A program made the position numbers and the translations under genes. From contig NW_024401807.1 of the NCBI RefSeq assembly GCF_016859285.1, positions 361,156-425,155 of the forward strand: a stretch of 64,000 nucleotides of DNA, given 5' to 3'. Each line of letters opens with the position of its first letter. Positions within the stretch are counted from its first letter, which is position 1. Positions 1 to 11,147 of the stretch are shown here, piece by piece. Under the pieces are notes generated by a model. The model worked only from the letters and a program-made list of their open reading frames with translations. It searched no databases and was not told the origin of the DNA. This DNA comes from Xiphias gladius (lineage: Eukaryota > Chordata > Actinopteri > Istiophoriformes > Xiphiidae).

Positions 1-2100
1 GCATATTCATCATTATCTGCCATCTTATGCCTTTGCTCAATTTTGCTGTGAGCTGGAACAAGCTAGGGACATGAAACTTGGTACCATAACTGGATATGAT
101 GTGCTAATGCTTCCGATGAAATACAATTACAATTGGCCTGATGGTGGCACTATAATTAAGATATAACAGTCAAAAAAGTGAAAAAAAAACAAACTCTGAG
201 TCCTATTCACTTCAAATTTGACTCTTATCTATAACTCAATATACTGTACAAAAAGCTTCTTGAACCAGAAACATCTGCCATGATGGATTTTCTACCATTT
301 TGAATTTTTTGAAAAACATTTTTTACATTTCCTAAATGGTACGTCCAATTGCTACCAAATTGTCTGCAGATCATCATTGGATCAAATTTATAAAACATTT
401 TCTAAAGCTTATCGATATCTTTATTAGTTTTCAAGATATTGACCAATAAACTGAAGGATTTTGAAGCCTGACCAATAGGGGGTGGAACACACACCAATAA
501 TGTCTATCTCAAAACCACTTGGACAGAGTTTCAACAATTCAGGTGTGAATCCTCTGGTGGCAAGTATGAACCAAAATCTGAAGTGCCGTATTGATTGGTG
601 CTGGTGTAAGTGAAATCAGGGCAGATATAGAATGGTGCACACATCAGACACCAAGAACGACGTATGTCCACCAGCAGGGGGTGTTATACTCAAGGTAAGC
701 GCGGTTTGGCCAGTAATTCCCACATAGTATATCGCATTTTCAAAAACCTCACATACATGCATTCCCTGAATTTAGCTGAAACTCATGATGCATTGCCATT
801 TCTGCACATTTCCCGCCCATTTTTCCCCAACATTGTTTAATATGTGAAACCTACTTTCCGAACTCCTCCTAAATTGTAAATCCAATCTGCATGAACCTTT
901 GCACATAAAATCTATGGACTCTCATGATAAAAAAGTTATTAAAATAACTTTTGTAATCCAAAAAATTAACAATTTATAAAGGCACAATTTCCTGTAGGTT
1001 GCAGTCAATCAGAAGGTTTTGCATATCTTGGCAACAGTCATTCCTATTACAAAACTCAGCTCAGTAGTTTCCCATGGTCCACTGAGGCTTTGTGCAAAAT
1101 TTGTCACCAATACGTCACAATATTGTGCTTTTGGTGCAAAATCATGAAATATTTTAAGTTATTTTCCAAATAATTCTTAGAATATAAATACAATCTGCAT
1201 GAATATTTGCACGTACCATCTATGTACTCTCATGATCAAAAGTTATTCATAGAGTTTTGATACTCAAAAATATGCTAAATTTATAACGGAAAAACATGTA
1301 CTTGTACAAAGGAAGTGATGTCATATCTTTACATAGGTCTGTCTGATTAACACAAAACTTGGACCAGTAATTTGTAGTGCCAAACTAGGATTCTATGCAA
1401 AATTGGTGCGTATTAGCCACTAGGTGGCGCTTTTACACAAATTTGAAAAATTTGCAAAACAAGGTTCACCATAAGTCCAGGGTTTATGCCAGGCTAGTTT
1501 AACCATGCTTTCTGGAATACCCCAAAAAAATATTCAAACTTTGGTGGAATAAGTCCGATTGATTTGAAATTTTCCAAAATCCAGCTCAATGTGCTCTAAA
1601 AAAAAAGGCTCATGGACCATAGAAGTCCACCATGATTGATTTTCCACCATTTTGAATTTTCTTAAAAACACATTCTTGACATCTGATAAACCATAGGTCT
1701 GATTGCTACCAAATTTTCTGCAGATAACCACTGGACCAAGCTTATTAAAAGCTGTATAAAGCTTGTTGATCTTATTTACTATTCAAGATACTGACCAATA
1801 AACTTCACAAGGGCTGGGGCTGGGCAGGAAAATGGCCAAAACACATTAACGATTTTGCCAATCATCATAAATCTGGGTACATATCTTCCGGCTGTGTTCG
1901 GGATTAAGTCTGCTAAAGCATTTTGAGACTGACCCATAGAGAGCACCACAAATACCAAAACCCAGTGGACTGAACTTCACAAGTTCAGGTGTGCATGGTC
2001 TAGGGGCAAATATTAACCAAAATCATAAGTGCCATATTGATTGGTGCAAGTGGGTATGGCCTATCATATATTTGCTCATAAATCAAGATGCCTTTGAGAT
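1..2100. repeat. AT-rich dispersed repeat with an internal ~1.35-kb duplication
   Basis: No gene is seen. Two segments are diverged direct copies: 277-470 and 1627-1815 share the order 'ccatgatggatttt', 'ccattttgaatttt', 'tctgcagat' and 'tgaccaataaac'. A second repeated phrase, 'caatctgcatgaa' followed by 'ctctcatgat', occurs at 880-940 and 1190-1245. This fits old transposon-derived DNA rather than unique sequence. The superfamily cannot be assigned by eye. Confidence 0.55.
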
Positions 2101-2897
2101 CCTGATTAAACTCACTAAAGACATCTTCTGCTATCTCCTGAACATACACACTAAGTTTCATCACATCTGATGGAGAAGGGACAAATGGCGGAACTTCGAG
2201 TGGGTAATTACTGAAATGCTGCAGGCTTTGTGATGATGAAATAAGTGTGTGATTATTTTCACTCCTTTAAACAGAATTAAACTAGCTGAAGAGACTTTGC
2301 TCGGCTTTGTGAAGACTGCAACCCGCTCATTACGTCTCACGACTTTAATTTTGGCCAATTGAGCTGCTTCATTCTGTTTAGGGCAAAGAGACTTGAACCT
2401 GGAATCACCGCTTACGACTATATTCATAAACTGATTTTACCCACTTCTGACTGCTGGAGAAGGTGACATCATCTATCTGCAAAAAGGTTTATTCTCCTCA
2501 AAATTATTGTACTTAAACAATGGAATTCTCCAGAAAATATCTTCTAGTAACTCTCATCTACAGGTGATACAGAAGGCCTCACACAACACCAGGTTATTGG
2601 CTAATATATCTGCAATAGAATGAATATGCCAAAGCTGTTACATGCTGTGCAGCAATTTATTGTCTGTAAATCAGTTGGAGAACACATTGTGAGACAACAA
2701 ATGTTAATGTCTTTGAAACCGTGGATCCATGGACATGGAGCTCAAACATCTTACACATCTCAGCAGAAAAATAATAAGGCAGCCTTTGAGTCTTTCGTAA
2801 AAACAGTGCCATCCATGTCCATGACTCATGGATGGCTCATTATCTGTTGGGCAGTTAATTGCTGTTGTTCCTCAGGGTTGGTGAGGAGCAGGGAGAG
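2101..2897. other. 3' flank and probable 3' UTR of cnot9
   Basis: No protein-coding exon is seen. The part next to the cnot9 stop (2898) is probably its 3' UTR. The short open frames here have no recognisable domain. Confidence 0.5.
2656..2661 (-). promoter_or_regulatory. Putative cnot9 polyadenylation signal
   Basis: Reads AATAAA on the minus strand, about 240 nt past the cnot9 stop codon. That is a plausible distance for a short 3' UTR. Another AATAAA lies farther down near 2487, so the true site is not settled. Confidence 0.35.
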
Positions 2898-3066
2898 TCA
2901 CTGTGGGGGGAGAGGGATGCCCCGGGGATCAGTGACCTGACCCTCCTGCAGGTTCTTCACCAGTTGGGCCAGCCAACGTTTGGTAGTGGTGTCGTCCTTC
3001 AAGACCTGGGCGAATGTGGTGTCTTTGAGCTGGTCTGGGAGGCACTGCCGCAGAGCTTCCCTGGCT
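2898..3066 (-). CDS. cnot9: cnot9 exon 8 (terminal coding exon)
   Basis: Encodes the last 55 residues plus a TGA stop, ending [12 protein letters not shown]. Acceptor is 'cttgtgcag', phase 2 (AG|A completes an Arg). Contains [19 protein letters not shown], diagnostic of CNOT9. The open frame continues upstream to 3188, but that extension is intron. Confidence 0.97.
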
Positions 3067-6000
3067 CTGCACAAGATGGAACAAACACAGGTTAGGCATG
3101 GATAAAATGGACCTGCCACACGTACGCATGAATACATGTTTTCTATAAACATCATTAGGGTTGAATAGTAAAACGATGTATATGACATGATGTAAATTTG
3201 TCTACAGTCAGAGATTTCACCATAGAGTTTAATACTGTGTTATGTGTTATGTTTCTGAATTAATGGGGGTGTTGGTGAGATTGCTGTGCTCTGATTTTTT
3301 CTATTGTAGTCTTGTTCTCCAATTAATTTTACAGTTCTTTTGCCGGTAACTTGATATGACTAATACAGCTGTTTCAGTTTGTGGCTCTTCAATTGCTTCA
3401 GAAAGTATTTAGACCCCTTCACTTTTTGCACACTTTGTGATGTAGATTTCATTTTAAATTGATAAAATGTCCATTTGCCCTTCAATCTGCACTCAATAAC
3501 CCATAATGGTGGAGTGAGAACATGTTTTTAGAAATTTTACCTATTTATTAAAAATCAAAACTGACACCTCATTTACAAAAGTATTCAGAGGCTTAATTCA
3601 GTACTTTGGAGAAACCCCTTTGGCAGCTATCACAGCTTTGAGTTTCCTTGGGTAAGTCTCTACAAGCTTTGCACACCTGGATTTTTCAGTTTATCCCATT
3701 CTTCCTGACAGATGCTCCGTTAAATTGGATGAGAAGCGTCTGTTAACTGCCATCTTCAGGTCTCTCACAGATGTTCTGTGGGGCTTAAGTCTGGGCTTTG
3801 GCTGGACCACCAAAGGACAGTCAGAGACTTGTCCCGAAGCAACTACAGCATTGTCTTGGCGGAATGCTTAAGGTCATGGTCATGCTGAATAGTTAACTGT
3901 TGCTCCAGTCTCAGGTCATGTGCACTCTGGAGCAGGTTTTCTCCAAGGACCTCTCTGTATTTGGCTGTATTCATACTTCCTTCTGTTGTGACCAGTCTCC
4001 CTATCCCTGCCGCTGCGAAGCACCGCCATAGCATGATGCTGCCACCACAACGCTTCAATGTAGGAAGGGTACTAACCAGGTGATGAGCAGTGCCTGGTGT
4101 TCACCAAACATGATGTTTGGAGTTCTGCCCAAAGGGTTCAATTTTTTTCTCATCAGACCAGATCATCTTTCTCCTCATGCTCTCAGAGTCCTTTCAATGC
4201 TGACTGACTAACTCCAAGCATGCTGTCGTCTACCTTTTACTCAAAGTGACTTTCGTCTTGTCACTCTACCATGAAGGCCTAATTGATAGAGTGCTGAGAT
4301 GGTCATCCTTCTGCAGGTTCTCTCATCTCCTCAGAGGACTTCTGAAACTCTGTTAGGGTGACCATTGGGTTCTTGGTCACCTCCCTGACCTAGGCCCTTC
4401 TTGACCGTTTACTCAGTTTGGTAGGATGGCCAACTCTAAGAGTCCTGGGGATTCCAAACTTCTATTTCACAATTATTGAGGCCACTGTGCTCCTGGGGAG
4501 ACTCAAAGATTTACAAATGGAGTGTAGTGCACTGTGAATTGTGGGACATTATATACACAGTTGTATGTGTTTCTAAACTATGTCCAATCAATTAAATTTG
4601 CTACAGGCACTTTATTCCTTTTACTACTATTCCTTTTACAGATGTGTCAAGTTCTAAAAAAAATTCAAGGGTTATTAAAACAAAGATTTAAAGTTAAATC
4701 AACAAAAAAAAAAGTGTGCAAAAACTGAAGGGGTCTAAATACTCCGTGAAGCCACTTTACCTCCGTACTGTGGACAGTTTGGGTAAAAATGGGCATGTTT
4801 AGTGTTGTAGCTGCATTTTACCGCTTTTCACATTAGCCAGATGTTTAATTGAAAATTGTACAAAAGTGTACATTTTAACCATCAACCTCTCCTTCAACCT
4901 AGGCTTACTGACTCCTCCTCTCACAGCAAGCTTGCCAAATGCAGCTACTACCCTGAAAGATGATAGATGAGGTGATGTGATAGTAATATATCACTCACTA
5001 GTAGTCCCCGTCAGGTTGCACTGAAATTTTGTTAAGGGTTGGGTCTGGATTAAACTGTATTTTGGTCCGGATTCCTATCAGAGTCCGTCTGTTGAGCATG
5101 TGGGCTCTACCTGTATTAGGTGATTGATGGCAACTGAACAAATTCAATGAGCAGTACTCATTTATGGGAATATTGGATTTCTATGTGACGTTTGCGTCAA
5201 AGCGATGATGTACCTTGTCAGGTACTTAATTCACCAGCTAAATGAAAACAGACTTTGCTAACTGTCTATAAACAGATTTTCTAACAGTTTTTGTTTTCAC
5301 ATTTACAGTAGGTATTTGGACAGTGACACAATTTTTGTAATTTCTTCTCTGTACACCAGCACAATGGATTTGAAACAAAGCCATCAAGAAGTGATTTTTT
5401 TTTTTTTTTTTTAAATGAACCATTTAGAAATTACAGCCATTTTTATACATAGTCCCTCATTTTAAGAGATCCAAAAGTAATTGGACAGTTGGCTGATAGT
5501 CAGTTTCATGGCCAGGTGTAACCCGTTCCCTCGTTATTTCGTGACAAATTAAGCAAATAACAGGTCTGGACTTGATTCTACGTGTTGAATTTACATTTGA
5601 TACGGTTAGTGGGAACTCTCAATATATGGTCCAAAGAGGTGTCGATGGAAGTTAAGGAGGCCATCATAAGGCTGAAAAAACAAAACAAACATATTAGACA
5701 GATGGCAGAAATTCTAGGAGTGGCAAAATCAACAACTTGGTACATTCTTAAAAAGAAGAAATGCAATGCAAGCTCAGCAACACCAAAAGGGCTCAAGACA
5801 ATGGAAGACAACTAAAGTGAATGATCGCAGAATTCTTTCCTTGATGAAGAAAAACCCCTTCACAACATCTAGCTAGGTCAAGAGCACTCTCAAAGAGGTA
5901 GTTGTATCATTGTCAAAGTCTACAATCAAGAGACACCTTCATGTGTGTAAACACAGAGGGTTTACCACAAGGTGCAAAGCACTGGTAACAATCAAGAACA

Positions 6001-9000
6001 GAAAGGCCAGTTAAGACTTTGCCAGAAAACATCTAAAAAGCCTCTGGAACAAGATGATCCTGGTTCTGGAACAGATTCTTGGGAGAGATGAAACCGAGAT
6101 TAATTTGTACCACAATGATTGGAAGAGAATCGTATGGAGAAGGAAAGAACAACTCCTGACCCAAAACATACCACAGTGTTATGGCACAGACATGTATGGC
6201 TGTTAATGGAACTGGAACACTGGTGTTTATTGATGATATGACTGCTGATGGAAGTAGCAGGATGAATTCTGAAGTGTACAGAGCTATACTATCTGCTCAA
6301 ATGGAATATTCTTCAATGGCCAAGTCAGTCACCTGTACTCAACCCGATTGAGCATCAGAAAGGCCTGGCAATAAGAAAGGCCTGGCAAAGCATCTCAAGG
6401 GAGGAAACGCAGCATTTGGTGATGTCCATGGGTTCCAGACTTCAGGCATTCATTGGCTGCAAGGATTTTCATCCAATTATTAAAATTACCCTTTATGTAT
6501 AATTGGGTTTCTTTGTCCATTTACTTGTAAGCCTCTGAAAATGAGGGACTATGTATAAAAATAGCTGTAAACAATTAACACAGTATTTTTGTTATATATA
6601 TATGAATCATGGCCAAAACTACGGAAGTAAATTCAAGTTGTAATAAAGCAGAACATAGGAAACCTGTTCCCTTTCATTTGACTGTTAGGCACAATATGTT
6701 AGACGATGTGCCATCGTGGCTGGTCTGTTTAAGTGGTTCCTTTCCCACTGTTTCATTTTATTTGTGTGCTGCATTGCACTGCATTATGTTACAGCTCCAG
6801 AGACAGAAAACATTTTTGGAGTAATTCGTGTAAAAGTACCTGGAGTTGTCAGACAGGCGTAAGTAACAGCGAACTACATGCTTGAGCAGGCGGGCTGATG
6901 GCTCTTTGGACAGCTGGAGGACCATTTTACCCTGAAGCAGAAGAAAAGAGTGTAAGGCCAGACAGAATAACTAAATATAAATATATTACATTATAATCGT
7001 TAGGATAGAAGTGACTTACAAGAATCATAGCAACATGGGAGAAGCGCTCATATGTTTGACAGATGTAGGCCAGTCCTGTGTCATCCAGGAGAATCTTCTG
7101 TAATATGAAGGTTGCAACCTGAAACACATCCGGATCCTTCAATTATTTTATTTTTTTCTGAGCCAATGCTACAAGTATCTTTTATTTGTTGTTTTCAAAA
7201 TGACCATTACTTACTCCAAAGAAACAAAGCACACATTGAGGCTGAAATTAAAACTGACACAAACATTGAACTGAGCTGCCTGCACATTTTTTTCTTCCAA
7301 TCACCAGTGGAAAAATAGCCTGAATGTCAGTCCAGCGCAGATCATACCACTGGACATACCACAACTAGACGCATCTGGAAATAACACTACTGGATACATT
7401 GGTAAGAATAAAGTCAGGTCAGAGTACCGTTTTGGAGAGCTCGCTGCCAGACTCCATAATCCGAAGGCATAAGGGAATGATCTCTGTGGTCAACAGGAAG
7501 TTGATCACTTCCTGCTCATCTGTTTTCACCAAAGCACCTAGACAGTGCGACAGTGGAACCAGTGAGAATGCAACACTAAAAAAGAGATTATTTACAGAGG
7601 CATTACATTTCATTTCAGCAAGCTGAGCAGAACTAGGGATGTTCCTAATGACTAATTTCCCTGTTGATTAATTGGAAATTTAAATTTAGACTAGTCGACT
7701 AGTCTAAAAGTAAGAAAACACTCAGAAAACAGTCAAAATTGCAGTGATGAGCTGTGTTACCTTTTCAGACTGAGCAGGATTACAGCGTCTGAAGGTAAAC
7801 AATGTCATATTGGTTTACCGAGTGTGGCAAATTTAGGAGTGCTAGCACCAGCAGCCTTCTTTCCTCGCTGATTAACGTCCAAATACCTGTGCCGAATGTG
7901 GTTACACATTGCTCTGGTAGAGTGGTTATATGCAAGTTTATTCTGACACAGCCTACATACAACCTTATTTTCATTTTCTAGATACCAATACTGCCAAACC
8001 ACACGGGTTTAATGAGATGTCATCAGTCTCACTTTCCAGCTTGCTTGTTTACAACATCCGGGCATTAGCGTAGGGAGAGGAGGGCTGCCATCTGCCTAGT
8101 GTCGACTGGCTAGTGTCTGGTGGCTGCTTAACATCTTATCCGGTGTTGTACATTAATATTATATTTATGATTAGATAGAGAATTAGCGAGGGCAGCGGTG
8201 GAATTGTTTAGTCGACTAATAGCACACATCCCTAAGCAGAGCAGTAAATAAATACATTGGAAAGGTTACATTTGTAAATGTGCAGTCATAAGATACTGGG
8301 ATGATGTTTTTAATCTTTTAATTATAAATCATCAACGGTATGAAGATTTCTTACCTATGACTCCTAAGCTGGTGAGGCGGAGGTACTCAAATGGTCTTGT
8401 TTTACTCACTGTATGTAAGAATGGGTAAAGGAAGAGTGGGATGTGTGCAGCCAGGAAAGCTGACCTGTGAAGGACCATATAGTTCAAAATGTAATCAGTA
8501 TTTGTCAGTCAGATGGCTTTCTTCATATTTGTTTTGCTGTTTTCTGCCCAGCTCATTCCATTGGAATTGCATTGCTTCAATTTAGCTTACTGACTCCCAC
8601 CATGTTGCAAAACTTTTTATTAAATGCCTCATGAGTGAGTTATCATTGATGACATAATGCCAACCTATACTCATTACTGAAAAGTAACAGAGAGAACACT
8701 GACACACCTGTCAGTGGACATGAAATTAAGTTACCTTGTCTCTGGATGGGAGGCTACACACTGGAGGAGCGCCAGGGCATTGCATACTCTGTTTGACTGA
8801 TGTGCTGTTAGGGTGGGGGGGTTGATTGATGGGTAGATGTTGACAATTTCCTAGCAATCACAGAGATGCAAGTATAGCTTAAGCATGAATTGGCATCTTA
8901 GGGTTGTTTAGAACCAGTTAAAAACTTATAAACTTTGGAGAATAATCCATCAACATTAAAAGCGTTAGAACCGCTTCTTTCATTCTTTGTACATCCCTTG

Positions 9001-9796
9001 CCCACCCTGGTGTGACTCCACCACATGTAAATTAAGCCCTGTGGAAAACACTGCTCTAGCTCACCTGCAGTAGAGCTGCTATGGTGCCACAGGAGTGCCA
9101 CAGCATGGGAGCCAGGTCTGGTACCGACTCCCTCTTCTTACTGAGCTCCAAGAGGGCGTTTTCCCTGGTCTCTGGACTGGACAGCTCATTGATCCACTGA
9201 TAGATCTTTTCTCTGTCCACTTGTGCCAGTGCTGTGGTCACAGCCTACAGACAGTACAGAAAATGTAGAACCAATACTACCTGTTCTCGCTTGTACAAAG
9301 ACAATTTCCGGCTCTTACCAGCTGCTGCTGCAGTTTGCATCTTGTAATTTCTTAACATAAAATGCACTTCTTTAGTTAACTTCGTTCGTTATATCATGGA
9401 CGTTATTCGCCACTTTATGATGGTTTTCCTGTTTTTCTTGTCAACAACAAGCTTAAGTTGACATTACACAGATGAGAAGGGTGTAAACCCTACACCAAAA
9501 GGGATAATTGTAAACGAATATGCGATGCCTAGTGTACCAGATGCATTCTGAATTAAAAAGTGGCCATCAAGCGTATTTATGCACAGCCCATTTTAAATAC
9601 ACTGCATTTACACATTGAACACTGAACTGGGGAAAAAGTGAGTTTGGAGAGAATGAATTTCTAGCTTAGCAATATGGATATGGTAAGCATTAGACAGCAG
9701 GGCTAACCTATAAACATGTAGGTTAGCTCACGCTAGCTAACTAGCTAATATTTAAAGTTACTACTCGTGTCTGCTTACTGCTCCTGTGGCCAACAT
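2898..9796 (-). CDS. cnot9: cnot9: CCR4-NOT complex subunit 9 (RQCD1/CAF40)
   Basis: Whole gene, minus strand. Coding exons in transcript order: 9779-9796, 9065-9244, 8735-8850, 8355-8464, 7428-7537, 7020-7118, 6840-6931, 2898-3066. All junctions are GT-AG and the phases agree, giving 297 residues against 299 for human CNOT9. The product is an armadillo-repeat protein of the CCR4-NOT deadenylase, which shortens mRNA poly(A) tails. It docks on CNOT1 and binds tryptophan-containing peptides of GW182, NOT4 and similar partners (known for the family). Seen here: the near-invariant stretches [40 protein letters not shown] and [20 protein letters not shown]. No frameshift or stop interrupts it, so it should be functional. 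Intron 4 carries a hAT element. The last intron (3067-6839) carries two Tc1-like elements. Confidence 0.97.
3391..4758 (-). mobile_element. Tc1-like DNA transposon, decayed
   Basis: Lies in the last intron of cnot9. Ends are inverted: 'agtatttagaccccttcact' near 3405 and its complement near 4725. The transposase is on the minus strand and broken. The longest remnant (3843-4058) contains [18 protein letters not shown] and [14 protein letters not shown], typical of the Tc1 DDE domain. Several stops and the lack of one long frame mean it is dead. Confidence 0.85.
4759..5303. other. Intronic sequence without recognised features
   Basis: Part of the last cnot9 intron between two Tc1-like insertions. 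No exon or structured element is seen. Confidence 0.5.
5306..6595 (+). mobile_element. Tc1-like transposon with long terminal inverted repeats (copy 1)
   Basis: Starts CAGT after a TA dinucleotide (5304-5305). The left inverted repeat is about 200 bp, and its inner part ('atgagggactatg' in complement) recurs near 6542. The outer right end is eroded. The plus-strand transposase is fragmented: 5582-5815 reads [20 protein letters not shown] then [11 protein letters not shown], the Tc1 helix-turn-helix. Same family as 34988-36229. It lies in the last cnot9 intron. Confidence 0.85.
6840..6931 (-). CDS. cnot9: cnot9 exon 7
   Basis: 30 codons plus 2 nt: [20 protein letters not shown] and then [10 protein letters not shown]. 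Acceptor 'gcttcag', donor 'AG|gtactt'. Late armadillo repeat. Confidence 0.96.
7020..7118 (-). CDS. cnot9: cnot9 exon 6
   Basis: 33 codons in phase 0, [20 protein letters not shown] through [10 protein letters not shown]. Acceptor 'gtttcag', donor 'CTT|gtaagt'. Confidence 0.97.
7428..7537 (-). CDS. cnot9: cnot9 exon 5
   Basis: Encodes [20 protein letters not shown] and then [16 protein letters not shown]. Phase 1 in, phase 0 out. Donor 'ACG|gtactc' is a weak match to consensus, but the protein join to exon 6 (KT-VATF) is exact for the family. Confidence 0.96.
7634..8234 (-). mobile_element. hAT-type element with BED zinc-finger remnant
   Basis: Ends TAGGGATG and CATCCCTA form short terminal inverted repeats, with 'tagtcgacta' motifs just inside. 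The flanking 8-mers 7626-7633 (agcagaac) and 8235-8242 (agcagagc) match at 7 of 8 positions, as expected of a hAT target-site duplication. A minus-strand frame (7805-8002) reads [15 protein letters not shown], then [13 protein letters not shown] residues, which is the C-x2-C...H-x3-5-H pattern of a BED finger. At about 600 bp it is a non-autonomous derivative. It sits in cnot9 intron 4. Confidence 0.85.
8355..8464 (-). CDS. cnot9: cnot9 exon 4
   Basis: Encodes [20 protein letters not shown] then [16 protein letters not shown]. Split Arg at entry, split Gly at exit. Acceptor 'cttcacag', donor 'ATAG|gtaag'. Confidence 0.97.
8735..8850 (-). CDS. cnot9: cnot9 exon 3
   Basis: Encodes [20 protein letters not shown] then [18 protein letters not shown]. 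Acceptor 'ttgctag', donor 'CAAG|gtaact'. Confidence 0.97.
9065..9244 (-). CDS. cnot9: cnot9 exon 2
   Basis: 60 codons, [20 protein letters not shown] through [11 protein letters not shown]. Acceptor 'ctgtag', donor 'CAG|gtgagc'. An internal ATG is not the start, because exon 1 supplies the family's MLATGA N-terminus. Confidence 0.97.
9779..9796 (-). CDS. cnot9: cnot9 exon 1, start codon
   Basis: A six-codon exon, MLATGA, spliced with donor 'GCA|gtaagc' to exon 2 (AVTTALAQ...). The resulting N-terminus is the fish form as I remember it; human has a slightly different leader. Too short to be found by open-frame scanning. Confidence 0.88.
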
Positions 9797-10794
9797 TGCG
9801 TGCAACACTTTGATTTAATCCAGTAAGGACTTTTAAAACGCTGTTACAGAAGTTAAAGTCTATCGAAGAACTAAAACGGAAATACTCTTCTGAAACACCG
9901 ACGATTTTTGGCAACATTCGCGTCAAGTTTCTGTCAGCCGGAACAACTACAACACTTCCTGTTTTGTCTTTTCAAATTAAAAGAACAAGCCAGTGCTTCA
10001 TCAGTAGCCTGTTAACTCAGTCACAAGCTGTCCATTGTTATTGAGATAAGAAATGAGATTTCCATCGTGTTAGATGTTTTGAAATTAATTTATGACACTG
10101 TAGTTAAAAGTTAGTCTTGCAATCTGAATTGATCTCATACTGAATAATATTGTCCATTCAATGACATAAAATAAAAGAATGGTAATATAAACTTTGCAGG
10201 GCACAACATGCTTTTTTTGCTGTTATTGTTTTACTGGAGTTTGAAACATTACATGTTATTTTGTTAATTGCAGTACTCTTCAGTCTGGCACTTTACTTTC
10301 CGAAGCGGTTTTCCACTTTAGTCATATATCCTACAGTTCTTGATGATTTGCCATTTGCTCAGCTCAGTAATTTTTAAGTCTGTCAATACAAATACATAAT
10401 TTCACGTTTCATTGATGAATCCTGATACAACACCCATAAGTGTAAATTTGACAACTGTACTTGAAATCATTTAGGCAAATACAAGCCACACACTGCATTT
10501 ACGACCATGCAACTACTACCATGTGTGCTAAAATACTGTCTACATTCAACAGTAGATGATTTCCAGTTTGTGAGGTGAACATTTTATTACACCAAACTAA
10601 ATACATGCATGTATTTGGTTACATGTATATGTGAACAGTATATACAGAATCATGGCATGTGATGATTCCTTATCCGGTTCCTGGAGATGAAAGAGACTGA
10701 CAGTAAAAATGTATTTATTTTTTCATGGTTACAGTCATGATAATATTAATAATCTAAATAACATTTAAAGTAAATTACACTTTATAATACTACG
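9797..10794. other. Intergenic spacer carm1l / cnot9 with cnot9 5' UTR and promoter
   Basis: Only about 1 kb separates the putative carm1l poly(A) signal from the cnot9 start, both genes on the minus strand. The cnot9 5' UTR and promoter must lie in its left part. No clear TATA box or CpG island is seen. AT-rich, no other gene. Confidence 0.6.
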
Positions 10795-10814
10795 GTTACT
10801 AAAATAATTCAGAT

Positions 10815-10820
10815 TTTATT
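10815..10820 (-). promoter_or_regulatory. Putative carm1l polyadenylation signal
   Basis: AATAAA on the minus strand, about 280 nt past the proposed stop at 11100. Its position supports a last exon beginning at 11147. Confidence 0.45.
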
Positions 10821-11099
10821 TCTAGAGTCTCAGCTAGTCCTTTACAAAGAAAGAGCATATGATCAGTAAGAGACACAGCAAACCAGTCACAGCAAAAATA
10901 AAAAAAATTACATAGGAGGTGTTCAGGGTAGGATAACAAGGAGGTAAATAGAAAGCTGCATATGATTAGAGATTTTAAATTAGATGTCTGTTGAAAAAGG
11001 TATGGGTTCCCTTCACAAAATAGCATCTCAGTGGCCAGCTGTGTGCCCCTGGCCCAACATATGACCCCACTACTTTTTCTGGACACAGTACTGATGCAG

Positions 11100-11147
11100 C
11101 TAAGCAAAGGAAGATATGAGAGCTTCTTCTGGCTCAAGGTCACAACA
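11100..11147 (-). CDS. carm1l: carm1l exon 15 (proposed terminal exon)
   Basis: After acceptor 'attattttcag' an in-phase stretch [15 protein letters not shown] ends in TAG. It is supported by phase, by a good acceptor and by the AATAAA downstream at 10815-10820. I know of no homologous tail, so this is inference. Reading through the exon 14 donor instead would give an unrelated tail ending at 11444. Confidence 0.4.
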   Translation of the reverse strand, partial: CCDLEPEEALISSFA

